The translations under genes and the position numbers were made by a program. Positions 18,815 through 29,594 of a stretch of DNA of 37,500 nucleotides are shown one piece after another. The notes beneath the pieces were generated by a model. That model saw nothing but the letters and a program-made list of their open reading frames with translations, did no database searches and was not told where the DNA came from. The number at the start of each line of letters is the position of its first letter. Position 1 is the first letter of the stretch. This DNA is from Chromera velia (lineage: Eukaryota > Sar > Chromeraceae), in NCBI GenBank assembly GCA_018398765.1, contig JAHBMJ010000497.1, positions 1-37,500 on the forward strand. Reading direction: 5' to 3'.

Positions 18815-20612
18815 TCGGCTAATCGACCAGGTCCGTTCTTGAGCCACAGGATGCCACAGGTAGGCATGGAAAGGAATGAAGGAGCTTAGGGACAGAGTTC
18901 AAAGATTTGATCGATCTATCGACAGAGCCAGACCGATCGAGACCTTGTGAAGAAGAGCTGAAAGAGGAACTGTGAGTGTTGAGCGATTCGAAGGCGGGAA
19001 AAGACTCGGAACAGCGGCCTCCGATGTCTTAGTTGCTGCGGGGCGATCGCCACCGATTGTGATGTTTTGATGATAGACTGCGGCTGCTTCTCAGGCTCGT
19101 GTTGCACTACAGCACATCAGCCCGCCACTTTTAGTTGTAGCTTTAGTATCAGTCCACAATGGAAGACTGCACTGAATGCAAATGCAGCCTTTCACTTTTG
19201 AACGCTAGTTTGGAGGCTTTAGGAAGCTTCTGGTACTGAATTATACTAGTCACGCAGTAGCACTAGTCATGGACATACTAGTATAAAAATTTCTATCTGA
19301 TTTTTTTTTTATCTCTTATATGCTATAGCTCATACTAGTTGTTTTTTATTCAATGAGTATCTATAAATTTAATTGCATGTATTGTTTACTTTGTTTAATG
19401 TTTTTAATTATAAAAAACAATGCAGCTAGCAATGCAGTAAGTAAAGTTTGATTAAATAACTGCAAATTGTTCCTAGAATTGTTCCCGTGTAGGTCATGCC
19501 AGCCTGGAGTGTACCTACGCACAGTGTAGTAACGCACTAGCCTGTGCATATACATTATTTGCTTCGCTATTTATTTTTTAAATTTCTTTTTCATGCAAAA
19601 AACAAAGAAAAAATATCATCATTTAATTATATAGTTAAACACTAGTTTAAATATGTTATCAAGTGGTTAAAAATAATATGAAAAATGATTAAAGAAGTGA
19701 TTTTATTTAACATAGTAACTAGCACAGTAAGATGATCTTTATAACTTGAAAGATTCTATTGACGTGTTTTTTATTCTCCCTTTGAGTGATCCAGGATAAT
19801 CCAGGCTGACAATCCATACATAGGCTGTCATGCTTTTAGCCCTTCTAAAGTGGACCCCCTGGTAATCAACTTGATTAGAACCCCTTCATTTTACTTTCTT
19901 TCCATGCATGCCAGAAGCTGGAATGCAGAAAACACTCCATGCACCCTTTCCAATGGGACGGCAGCATCGCTTTCGACCGGCCGGTCCCGCGGTCGAAAAA
20001 AGAAAGAAACGAAGACGCACGGACGAGAGACAGAAGGAGGGAGAAAAGGCGGAGCGAAGAATAAATGTTGAAGGAAAGAAAGCAAGGAACCTAACTTGCC
20101 CCCCGACATCGATCCACCTTTTCCCACCGTCAACCCGAGTTGATTGAGTGGTTCAACTGTCAGCAGACCGGCGGAGTTCGTCCCAAGTGCTTGTTGTGTG
20201 AGCAACGGTTGATGGATGGATGGATGTGATGAGTCCTCTGATCCTCTAGTCACAGGGCCAATCGGCTTTAGAGGAAAGGACTTTAGAAGTAAAAAACCCG
20301 ACGGGGAGGTCGAAGGCCCAAGATCAAATCCAGGGAGAGACGAGACGAGACGAGAAAGACGGCAAGGGAAGGGGAGGCAGGCAGACACTGTCAATTCAAA
20401 ATTAATAGGCAACAACAGGCTCCTTCTACGTGCAGAGTGAAACAGACGCAAACTTTCCTCAATGCCTCCTTCTTGCCCCCACAGACGGTGACCTTCCCAA
20501 CCAAGCTGAGGAGCAAGCAGACACGCACACACCTTCCCAAAGTTTCCCCTCATGCCCAATTGTTTGTTTTCTCAGTTCTCTACTTGAATTATTTCATCAC
20601 TCACTCAGTCAG
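18815..20612. other. Convergent intergenic region with AT-rich block
   Basis: The 1.8 kb between the 3' ends of the TPR gene (plus) and the MOK gene (minus) has no supported gene. About 19,220-19,790 is strongly AT-rich. It contains several ACTAGT words, including an inverted pair around TATACTAGT (19242-19290). Weakly similar inverted ends (CCACTTTTAG near 19116, CTAAAGTGG near 19845) could mark an old insertion, but the match is short. The remainder is probably 3' untranslated sequence of both genes. Confidence 0.5.
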
Positions 20613-22636
20613 TCAGTCGTTTGCCCGAGACCTAACGAGGAACTTTTGAGAATACGGAGACACATACTTGCTCCCCCCCCCTCCAGGCGATGCCCCCAAT
20701 GCCCCCCCCCCTCCCCCTGCCCCTGACTGATTCACCCCTGCTCCGTTTCCCCCTTCAACTGAGTCATGCGAGATCCCATGCCTAAACCCGGACTTTCCCT
20801 TCAAAGGGTAGGCATGCCCTCCGTGTCCTCCGTGTGGGTGATTCGTGCTCATCGTTGTTGTGGAAGTTAACGCGGTCGGTAGAATCAACCCTGGTCCCGC
20901 GCCCCTCTTCCCACCTGCACCCATATGGACGTACGAAGGTGCTTGACTTGCGCCCCCCCCTCCGCCCCCTCCACCACCTGCAAAGTGGCTCCCATTATTC
21001 CCCCCTGTCGCCAAACTGGAAAGGGCACCCGTCCCTCCAGCCCCGCCGAGGGGAACAGGACCTCCCGACTGTTGGTGGTGTTTGAACGAGGGGAAATTAG
21101 AAAGGGTTGCTGACATCAGCGAAGCCGGTACTGGTACCCCCCCATGCCTCGCTCCACTGTCGTTTGCCCCATTTCTCCCCCCTCCACCCATGTAGACTGT
21201 CATAGCAGGGGACTGGCCATTGGCTCCAAATGAGCCTCCGAAGGGCTTTGTTGTGCCCCCCCCTGCCCCCTTCTCCCTATCTCGATCTCTGTCTCTGTGC
21301 GCATGACTGGCACCAGTCTTCTGTGACTTCACGGCAGCTAGGCGTGTTGCACCTCTGTCTTTGTCCCTTTCTCTCTCTCGATCCTTCTCCCCCCCTCCCC
21401 CCCCTCCCTGTCCGTGATTCTGTCCAAGTGAGGATTGCTTTCCTCCCCCAATTGGTGGGAGAATCCCGGAAGGCCCTCCTCCGATCTCATCCTCCTCTCC
21501 GTGCCCCCCCCCGCGATCAAGGGGTTGCAACTTCTGCGTATGGGACAGAGAGGGCCCCCCTCCTCCGCCATGGGCCCCCCCGTGACCACCACCGTGCGTC
21601 TTGTGTGCTCCACCAGCCTCGTAGGACTGTTGTTTCCGTGGCTGTGATTGGTGAGCGTGCGTGTGAGAATGGGAATGTGGGTTGTGGGAATGAGCGTTCG
21701 AGTGACCTAGATTGCTTGTCGCACCGGTAACGCCCGAATGAGCGTCACCATCCCGATCGTTTGGTGCAAGAGACTGATTGGACCTGTTGTAATGGGTGTG
21801 TGACTGGTCTTTGAGGGTCTTCTCTTTTTCCATTTGGGGGTTCAAGAGGGGAAGCGCCTCTCTGATCTTCGGCAACGCGTCGGCGTTATTGTTCGTGTTT
21901 GAGTTTGCTGCTACCTTTTCATCTCTTTCTCTGTCTCTATCTCGGCGAGTCGATCTTTCGTGGACAGCGTTTTCATCCCTCTCCCTGTCCTTGTCTGTGT
22001 CTCGGCCAGCCTCGGTATTGCCAGAGTTGTGCGCAGGGAGTCTTCTCACCTCTGCCCCCTCTTTTCCTCCTCTGTCCTTTTCCTTTTCCTGGTCCCCCCC
22101 TGGCTTCTCTCTCTCTTTTTCTGGAGATTCGTCCCTCCCTTTCGCATCCCTGTCCTTGTCCCTCTCTCTTTCCTTCTCATCTCTTCGCCTCCTCTCTTTC
22201 TCTTTTTCCTTCTCTGCGCCCCTGTCCTTGCCATCCTTCTCTCCCGCAGCCTCGTCTCGTTCACCCTCACCACCCCCACCCCCCTTCTCGCGCTCCCGAT
22301 CTCGGTCTCCACGAGCGGGCTTTGCGCGGGGCTCCTGCAATAATTCCAAAGGGACAGAAAAGGAAAGAGAGTGCGAGAGACGCTGGGGAGACTGCTACGC
22401 ACATCGCATACAGATTTGTGCATTGTTCTTCAGACACTGGCGGAAGAGAGGCGAAGATGCAGTTTCGGACTGAGAAAGGGAAGTGCACTGAAGCAAGCAA
22501 GAACGGCAAAAACAAAACTTGTGACAAAGCAGGCAGGTAAAACGAGCCAAGGAACAAAAGGAAACAATAAACGAAGAAGATACGGGATGCATTTTTTAGA
22601 CGGAGACGTGCAAAAGCAGCTCAACAACTGTTTCAC

Positions 22637-22668
<32 letters not shown>

Positions 22669-22673
22669 GGGGA

Positions 22674-22735
<62 letters not shown>

Positions 22736-23683
22736 CCAAAGGCTCCCTCGATTCCCCCCGCCCACTTTGCACACCTGTGTGTTTGCAAGAGACAGAGCGG
22801 CCTTCTCAGCATCCCTCAAGTCTTTGAAGTATGGGTGCTTCAAAGCTTGCCTAGCAGACAGACGGTCGTCAGGGTTGTACGCCAGAAGGCGCCCGATCAA
22901 TTCGATGCACTCAGCAGTGGCGTGGGGGAGGAGTCGGGCGATTCCGCTCCCGTCCTTCTGGGGGAAATTGAAATCAATGTGGGAGGCCTTTGCCTTAAAC
23001 TTTGCTAAAACTTCTTCGGGCGGTGTTCCGAGGATGTTATGAATCTTTTGAATCTGGTCGAGTTCGTTCGTTCCAGGGAACAGGGGGAACAGCGCCATGA
23101 TCTCAAAGAACACACACCCAACCCCCCACATGTCCATCTTGTAATTGTAGTACCCGTCCGTCAACAGGCACTCAGGAGCACGGTACCATCTGGTGGATAT
23201 GTACTCAGTGTACGGTTGTTTGGAATAAATTCCGCGACAACTCCCAAAGTCAGCCAGTTTGATGACATCGTCTATCATCAGAATGTTCTCTGGCTTAATG
23301 TCGCGATGAAAAATGCCGTTTCTGTGCATGTGGTCCATGGATTTGATCAACTGCCACATGTACCACTTCACTTTACTTTCCTGCAAATAGTGCCGACGGC
23401 CTCTGATGGCTTCGTACATGTTCATGTCCATCAGCTCAAAAACCAGGGCAAGGCGCCCCGTGGGTTCATCGTAGAGGACCTCACAGAGTTTGATGATGTG
23501 AGGGTGGGGGCTCAGGCGTCGGAGCGCTTGGATCTCTCGAAGATTGTTCACCTGATCGATGGACTCAAAGTGATTCTTCATACACTTGATGGCTACATAT
23601 CGCCCTGTTTTAATCGACTGGGCTTTCAACACCTCTGAGAAAGTTCCCTCCCCCTTTTTCGAGATCAACCTGTACTTGTGCAT
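20613..23683 (-). CDS. MOK: MOK-type serine/threonine kinase (CMGC, MAK/RCK group) with long charged and Gly-rich tail
   Basis: Two exons are read on the minus strand, 23683-22775 (303 codons) and 22334-20613 (573 codons plus stop), in phase 0 across a 440-bp GT-AG intron; total 876 residues. Exon 1 is a complete kinase domain: GEGTFSEV loop (11-18), Lys33, Glu50 in NNLREIQALRRL, HRDIKPEN (Asp128), DFGS (Asp145) and the activation motif TEY (159-161) in YTEYISTRWYRAPE. The wording matches animal MOK/RAGE kinase closely (ESIDQVNNLREIQALRRL, ELMDMNMYE, FPGTNELDQIQKIH). MAK-group kinases act in ciliary length control and intraflagellar transport, so a flagellar role is expected by homology. The tail is low-complexity: Arg/Asp/Glu/Lys repeats, a His-rich patch, then Gly-rich sequence ending near KYVSPYSQKF. 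Animal MOK is about half this length. The gene is head to head with the YAK1-like gene. Confidence 0.93.
22655..22735. repeat. (GA)n microsatellite in MOK intron
   Basis: An 80-bp AG-repeat tract with few interruptions lies within the intron 22335-22774. On the transcribed strand it forms a long CT tract upstream of the TTATTGCAG acceptor. It also makes the kinase frame read on into a spurious Ser/Leu repeat past the exon end. Confidence 0.93.
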
Positions 23684-24628
23684 TGCGAAGGCCCACGCTT
23701 TGTGTTTCTCTGAGGGAGGGCTTCCACTTCTTGCACAAGTTCGATCGGCTGGCGCCTAGTGGTCGCCCTCAGGCGCCCCACCACATGCTCTGAACAAGAC
23801 ACAACCAACCAGATGGAGACGAAAGATTTACTGGCAAGTCGGGACGCGAGCGGAGCTTTCGAAAGGTCTTATATACAACTCTCCAGAAGCGTGGACGGAT
23901 ATTCAGTCTCGGATGAAACACCCGCTTTGAGAGACGATGGCTGCAGAGGCTTGTGCAAATGGCTGGTGTAGTGTTTATGAATTCAGGTCGACTCATTCGA
24001 TCTGCAAGTACATGCATGCATGCATATATTTCATATATGAAAAAACAATTGAAATGCACGAATAAAACAAATTAATTCGCATACAGGATTTTTCTGTATG
24101 CGCATGCCGTGGCCCATGCGGCGTGGGCCGTCGAGAGACATGCCGAGGCCGGCGAAGGGGCGTTGGATCCTGAGTTGAGTCGGGAATTTAATCAGTTAAT
24201 TCATCCAAACTCAAATTATTGCGCTCTTTTGGGCTGGAAACTCAAAAGATTTCGTTTGAAAAATTCCGCGAACTCGAAAATACCGCAGAATCAGAATGGC
24301 TGAAACTTCAAGTGTTGGAGACGCTTTTTTTGTTGCAGATGGCCCCGGAAAACCGAGACGGGTTGCAAATCCTCATAAATCCTCAACATTTTGACGGTAC
24401 TTCGCTTTCACGGACCAACTGTGCCACAGGAATTCCTGGCTTTCGTGAATCAGACTGACGCTTGTGTTCGTTCAAGCTGTGTGTTCATAGCTTGATATAA
24501 GCGTGCAGGAGGCTTGTCGAACAGATTTCTTCTCAACTTGCTTGTAAGTATGTTCTTATATGGAGATGCCATCTTGATTGGTTGTGGGTGGGGAGCTTTG
24601 GAAAGGGGTGCTGGAAGGAGTGGGAAGA
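23684..24628. promoter_or_regulatory. Divergent intergenic region between MOK and YAK1-like genes
   Basis: The 945 bp between two divergent kinase start codons holds no supported gene and must carry both promoters. An AT-rich segment with GCATGCATGCATATATTTCA near 24,012-24,040 is roughly central. A short frame (ATG 24560, stop 24575-24577) lies just upstream of, and in frame with, the YAK1-like start and could act as a small upstream ORF if transcription begins before it. Confidence 0.4.
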
Positions 24629-26957
24629 ATGGAGGCGTTGATGGGGGGAGATGAGCCCTCCTCCTCGGGGGGAGAACAGCCACCTCCGGAGTCGCAAGAG
24701 CCGCAGCAGCCGCAGAATAACGACTCTGTCGCTGTTGTCCAGCAGCAGTCTCCACCCGAGGAGGGCTCATCTCTGGTGAGGGAAACACACGCGAGCATTA
24801 CAGTTCCTCACCCTCATCCTCGTCATGAAGCGGTGTCGATGTGGAGGAGGGGGAGGCAACTCACCCGAGGAAACCCCACGTACAACCGTGGAATGGACAA
24901 CCAAGAACATGACTATATCGCCCATGTGGGTGATCACATTGTGAATCCAAGTGGTGTTCGATACCAAATCGAGGACTCCCTTGGTGCAGGGACGTATGGG
25001 CAGGTTCTTCTTTGTCAGCGATTGCCCCCTCAGCCTGGCTCTTCAAGGAGGCCTGGCCAGGTCGCCCTCAAAGTGATCAAGAACAGACCTCCATACTTCA
25101 AACAGGCAGTTGTGGAGGTCAAGATTCTTGATATTCTCATGCACCAACACGACCCAGATGACTCGCACAACATCGTGAGGATGGTCGACTTCTTCGTCTT
25201 TCGATCCCACCTCTGCATCGCCTTCGAGGTGCTGAACATGAACCTGTTTGAGCTGATCAAAGCCAACAACCACCAAGGCATTCCTCTCCGTGCGATTCGG
25301 ACGATCGCCTCCCAGCTCCTGCAGGCCCTCCAGGTTCTAGAGGAGGCAGGAATCATCCATTGCGATTTGAAACCAGAGAACGTTTGTTTGAGCAATGAAG
25401 AGAGAAAGAGGGTAAAGTTGATTGATTTCGGTTCCGCCTGTCCTCTCGATCAGACCGTGTTTACATACATCCAGTCACGGTTTTATCGGTCCCCTGAGGT
25501 ACTCCTCGGGCTCCCATACACACACAAGATTGACGTCTGGAGTCTGGGTTGCATTTGTGCTGAGCTGTTCCTGGGTCATCCCATCTTTCCCGGTCAGTCG
25601 GAGTTTGATCAACTCCACCGCATTGTTGATCTTCTCGGAGAGCCTCCGGAGGGTATGTTGAGGAGGGGGCAGAAGGTCCCGCAGTTCTTTCGGGTCTCTA
25701 GTGAGGACCTGGAGGTCTCAGAGAGTTGTAGCCTGCTTTCTTCAAGAAGCAGCGACAGCGGGAAGGAAAGCCCAAGTCGCCAGAGTCTGTCAGATGAAGA
25801 GAGGGGGGAGCGCGAGAGTGTAGGTAGTAGAAGGTCGGGTGAGGGAGAGGTTCCGATGGTCCCTCCCCCAGCAGAAGCAGACCATCATGGTCACGTGCCC
25901 GTCTTTTCAAGAAGTGAGGGAGAGGCTGCCCTTGGCCCTCCAGAGGATGACGATGAGTTGGAAGAGGGGGAGCATGAGGGTGTGGACATTGACCCGATGG
26001 ATGCCCAGAAAGAAGATGGGCTCTGTCTCGTTGCAGCCCCCCCTCACCCCTCTGTCATGTCAGCAGGGGCACTGGAGGTAGAAGGAGTTTTAGGAGAGAG
26101 GGCAATAGAGGGAGATGGAGAGATGGAGGAAGGTGAAATTGAGGGAGAGAGCATAGCTGACGATGAGTGTGAGGAGGATGAAGAGGGAGAAGTAGGAGAG
26201 GTCCATAGTGAGGAGGAGGACGATGGGTCGATTTTGGTTGTTCCAGGAGAGGGGGACGGAGGAACGGACGGGGGGGACGACGGTGAGAGACGTCCTCTGA
26301 CGGACTCCTTCACCTTCCAAGGATCCCCAGAGATGTCCCCCCTCTCCCTTCCGTGTGTTGCAATCAGACAACAGTACCAAGAAGGGGGGGAGCAGTACAT
26401 AGATCAGACCGCAGAGGGGGTCGAGATCAGGGCCCTCCAGCAAGGGGATACCGTTCCCCTGGTGGTAGATTCAACAAGTGAACCCGAAAAGAGCGGGAAA
26501 CTTGACCCGCCGCAGTCGTCTTTCGAAACTCAGGGTGTGGGGGAACACATCGCGGTGAGTCAATCAGATCACTTTCTTCCTTGTTGCCGGAATCACAGCA
26601 GCTCCAACGATCTCTCTCTTGTTTTATACTTCTCTCTTTCAATTCCTGGAGTCCTCTCTCCTGTCCATTTCCTCCGCTGCGATCCTTCTCTAATCCTCGA
26701 TGTGCTTTCTTTCCTTCTTTGGCTTCAGAGTCAGAGCCTCAGCGGACTCGTGTATTTGTCCAGTGCATGTCTTCTCATGAAATGATTTTCTTTTCTTGTG
26801 TTTGCTCGTTTCCCAGAACCAGAAGATTGCACAAAGAATCGGTTGCATGTCATGTTTTCATTCCTGTCCTCCGTTTCGGTTTCTCCCGCACACCTTCCTT
26901 TTTTGCTTCTTGCCTTCTTTGCTTTGGGGAAAGAAACTCCTCCCGGATTTGTGTGCA

Positions 26958-26993
<36 letters not shown>

Positions 26994-29563
26994 TGGCTGA
27001 CTGTCTGCAGGCGGATGACACAGCGACGATGCAGGGTGACGATGGGGACGGGGACCAGACCTGCATTGAGCCCTCTGCCGCCGGTTCGGCTTCTCTTCCC
27101 AGGGCGACCGCCCCTGCAACCGCGGGGGCCACTACTGACTTCAGACAGGAAAGTCAGAGAGCCTCGACGGCCTCGTCCTTTGCATTCACCGCGTCCGCAC
27201 TCTCGCGGACCGGGGGGGCTGCAGCGAGTGGCATGAGAGGACCAGGGTCGGCCGGACCTTCAAGGTGGACCCCTGGTGGGGCCCAGCAGCTGTCAGTCCC
27301 TATGAGTTCAGGCACCGGAGGTTCGAAGGGAGGATGTGGTCCGAGTTCCTCCGGGGGGGGCATGTTCCCGCCCTTCGGTTCCCCCCACTTTCCCCCCCTC
27401 TCTGCAGCTCGGGGTGGGATCGCGCAAGTTCGGTCTCAGCCTGCATCTGTGGGTAGACAAGGAGGGGGTGCAGGAGGGAGACATCATAATGTTGTGGGGT
27501 CGGGGGGTGCAGGAGGTCCCTCGGGGGGAAGTGCACGAGGGGGTTTGCGTTGGGCTGCTTCTGCCCCTGCAGCCTCAGCAGGTAATTCGTCGGCAGGGGA
27601 CGCATGTACCCCTGCTGAGCGCTCGTCTGCGGTTGGCCTTTCTCCGCCCTCCCCCAGTCCCCGTGGTATGTCGGGGGCAGAGGACAGCAGCAGGAGGGGA
27701 GAGACTGTAGGTCGGGACCCCAGGGGCGGAGGGGCAGGGGCGTGGTTGGCCGATGCCCCCGAGTCGATTGAGGGGGGAAGGGTGTCAGGAGGAGGAGATC
27801 AGAGAACGGCAGTAGATGACCTGGACGCACCCCTGCCCCCTCCGAGATCACCCCACTCAAATTCGGCCCCTCCGTCTATCTTACCTTTGGCTTTGGATGA
27901 TTGCTCGGGAGGGGCAGAGCAGGAGCAGTTTTATGGGGGAGAGGAGGATGAAGACTGTACTGTTGCGTGGGGGGGGCTGGACGGTTCTTTGTCAGGAGTG
28001 GATGGGAGGGCACACTTTTTGCCGTTAGGCACTAGGCGTCGTGCCTTTTCGCTTTCAGAGCCGGTAGGAAGAGCCCAGAGAGAAAGAGAAGAGAGACTCC
28101 AAAGACTCCACCCACAGTCCCTCCAAGGCGAAGGGGGTCCTGTAGATGGGGATCCTGAGGTGGAGGGTGAGGGGGATGGGGAGGGAGATGCGGTGACTGG
28201 TCCTCTTCCTCTGCCTTCCACCGCCATTTCGGAGGCGTCGAGGAGAGCCGCCTCGATGCAGAAGCAGCAGCAGTGTGGGCATGGGCAGGTTGTTGGAGGG
28301 ACTGCGGGGGGGACTATTCCCCAGACGACGCATGATCCTGCGTCTGTTGTGCCCCCGGGTGCGTTCCCCGGTGGCTTGGGGGTCACTCAGGCGTTGATTT
28401 TACCCCAAGAGGCTTCAGGAAGTGCAGACGGGCCTCCTCCTCCAATAGGCCACGGGGGTCTCGGGAGGCATCGGGGGAGTGAAAGGAAGTCGGGACGCCG
28501 ACATAGAAATCTTGTTGGAGGTAGAGGTACTGAGTCCGAAGGGGTACCAAATGATCTTCGTGTCGGTGTCCTTGGGGGTGAGCAGGGGGTTCCTGGAGAC
28601 GGCGGAGACGGAGTTGGTGGGGGAGTGGGGGCTGTAGCTCGGGGCTCCCCTCGAGGGGAGAGGAATCGTCACCACAGGAGGCATAGAGAAAGGGACAGGG
28701 TGGGGGTGAGAGGAGGGGGGGAGGAGCCGGCTGTTCATCAGAGAAGCAGACGGCGAAAGATTATTCGGCGGCTTCGATTCAAATTGAAGACCAGGGAGGA
28801 ATTCGAACAGGACACGAGAAAGTCAGTAAGAGATTGACAGCTGCAGACAGTATGTTGAAATTGAGTCCCAAAGGGAAAGAGGGGGGAAAGGGAGGACATG
28901 GAAGTGCTACTGTCAGTCCGGACTGTTTCGTGAAGATGCTCACTCGTGTACGCAGGATTCCAAAGATCCTTTTTAGATTTGTCTCAGTCTCCAGTGTGTT
29001 TTCAATTTCAGTTAACTCACAATGCTGTTGTTTTCTGCGTATGGCCTGAAGAAGTTGTTTGCATTGCAGTTCACCTTCTCTTCTGCTCTTGGTATTTGTC
29101 TCTGTCCGTTTCCTTTCCTTTCCCCTCTTTCTTTCTTGATCGATCGTTCAGGAGGGAGCCCTCTCCTCGGAGGTACCGCTGGCAAGTGAGCAGTCTCGAG
29201 GAGTTAACCAATCGGGTCGTGTCTCGCGGGACTGCAAGCACAGCGGCAGAAGGGTCGGATGGCAACGAGGGCTCGGTGGATGGTTCGGCAACGGCTGGAA
29301 AAGGAGAAAGGGGGGGGAACGAAAAGGGAAAAGGGGCCCAAAATGAACGCGAAAACTTTGTTCAGTTTCTGAAGGTCAGTCTGTCTACCTTTCTGTGCGC
29401 TGCTTATTCTGAAGCTGAAGCTGTCGATTACGTCCTCCCTCCCTCCTTTCCTTCTTTCCTTCTTTCCTTCTTTCCTTCTTTCCTTCTTTCCTTCTTTCCT
29501 TCTTTCCTTCTTTCCTTCTTTCCTTTCTTTCTTTCTTTCTTTCTTTCTTTCCTTCCTTCCTTC

Positions 29564-29594
<31 letters not shown>

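Noticed and set aside
19116-19853. Possible terminal inverted repeats of an AT-rich element
   Set aside because: Only about ten bases match convincingly, and no target-site duplication was found, so it is left as part of the intergenic description.
21796-22473. 225-codon plus-strand Ser/Leu/Phe frame opposite the MOK tail
   Set aside because: Complement of the Arg/Glu/Asp-repeat coding region; the composition is explained by that repeat.
26816-26851. Possible micro-exon (after TTTCCCAG) in intron 1 of the YAK1-like gene
   Set aside because: Its end phase does not fit the acceptor at 27011, while direct joining of 26554 to 27011 keeps the frame.
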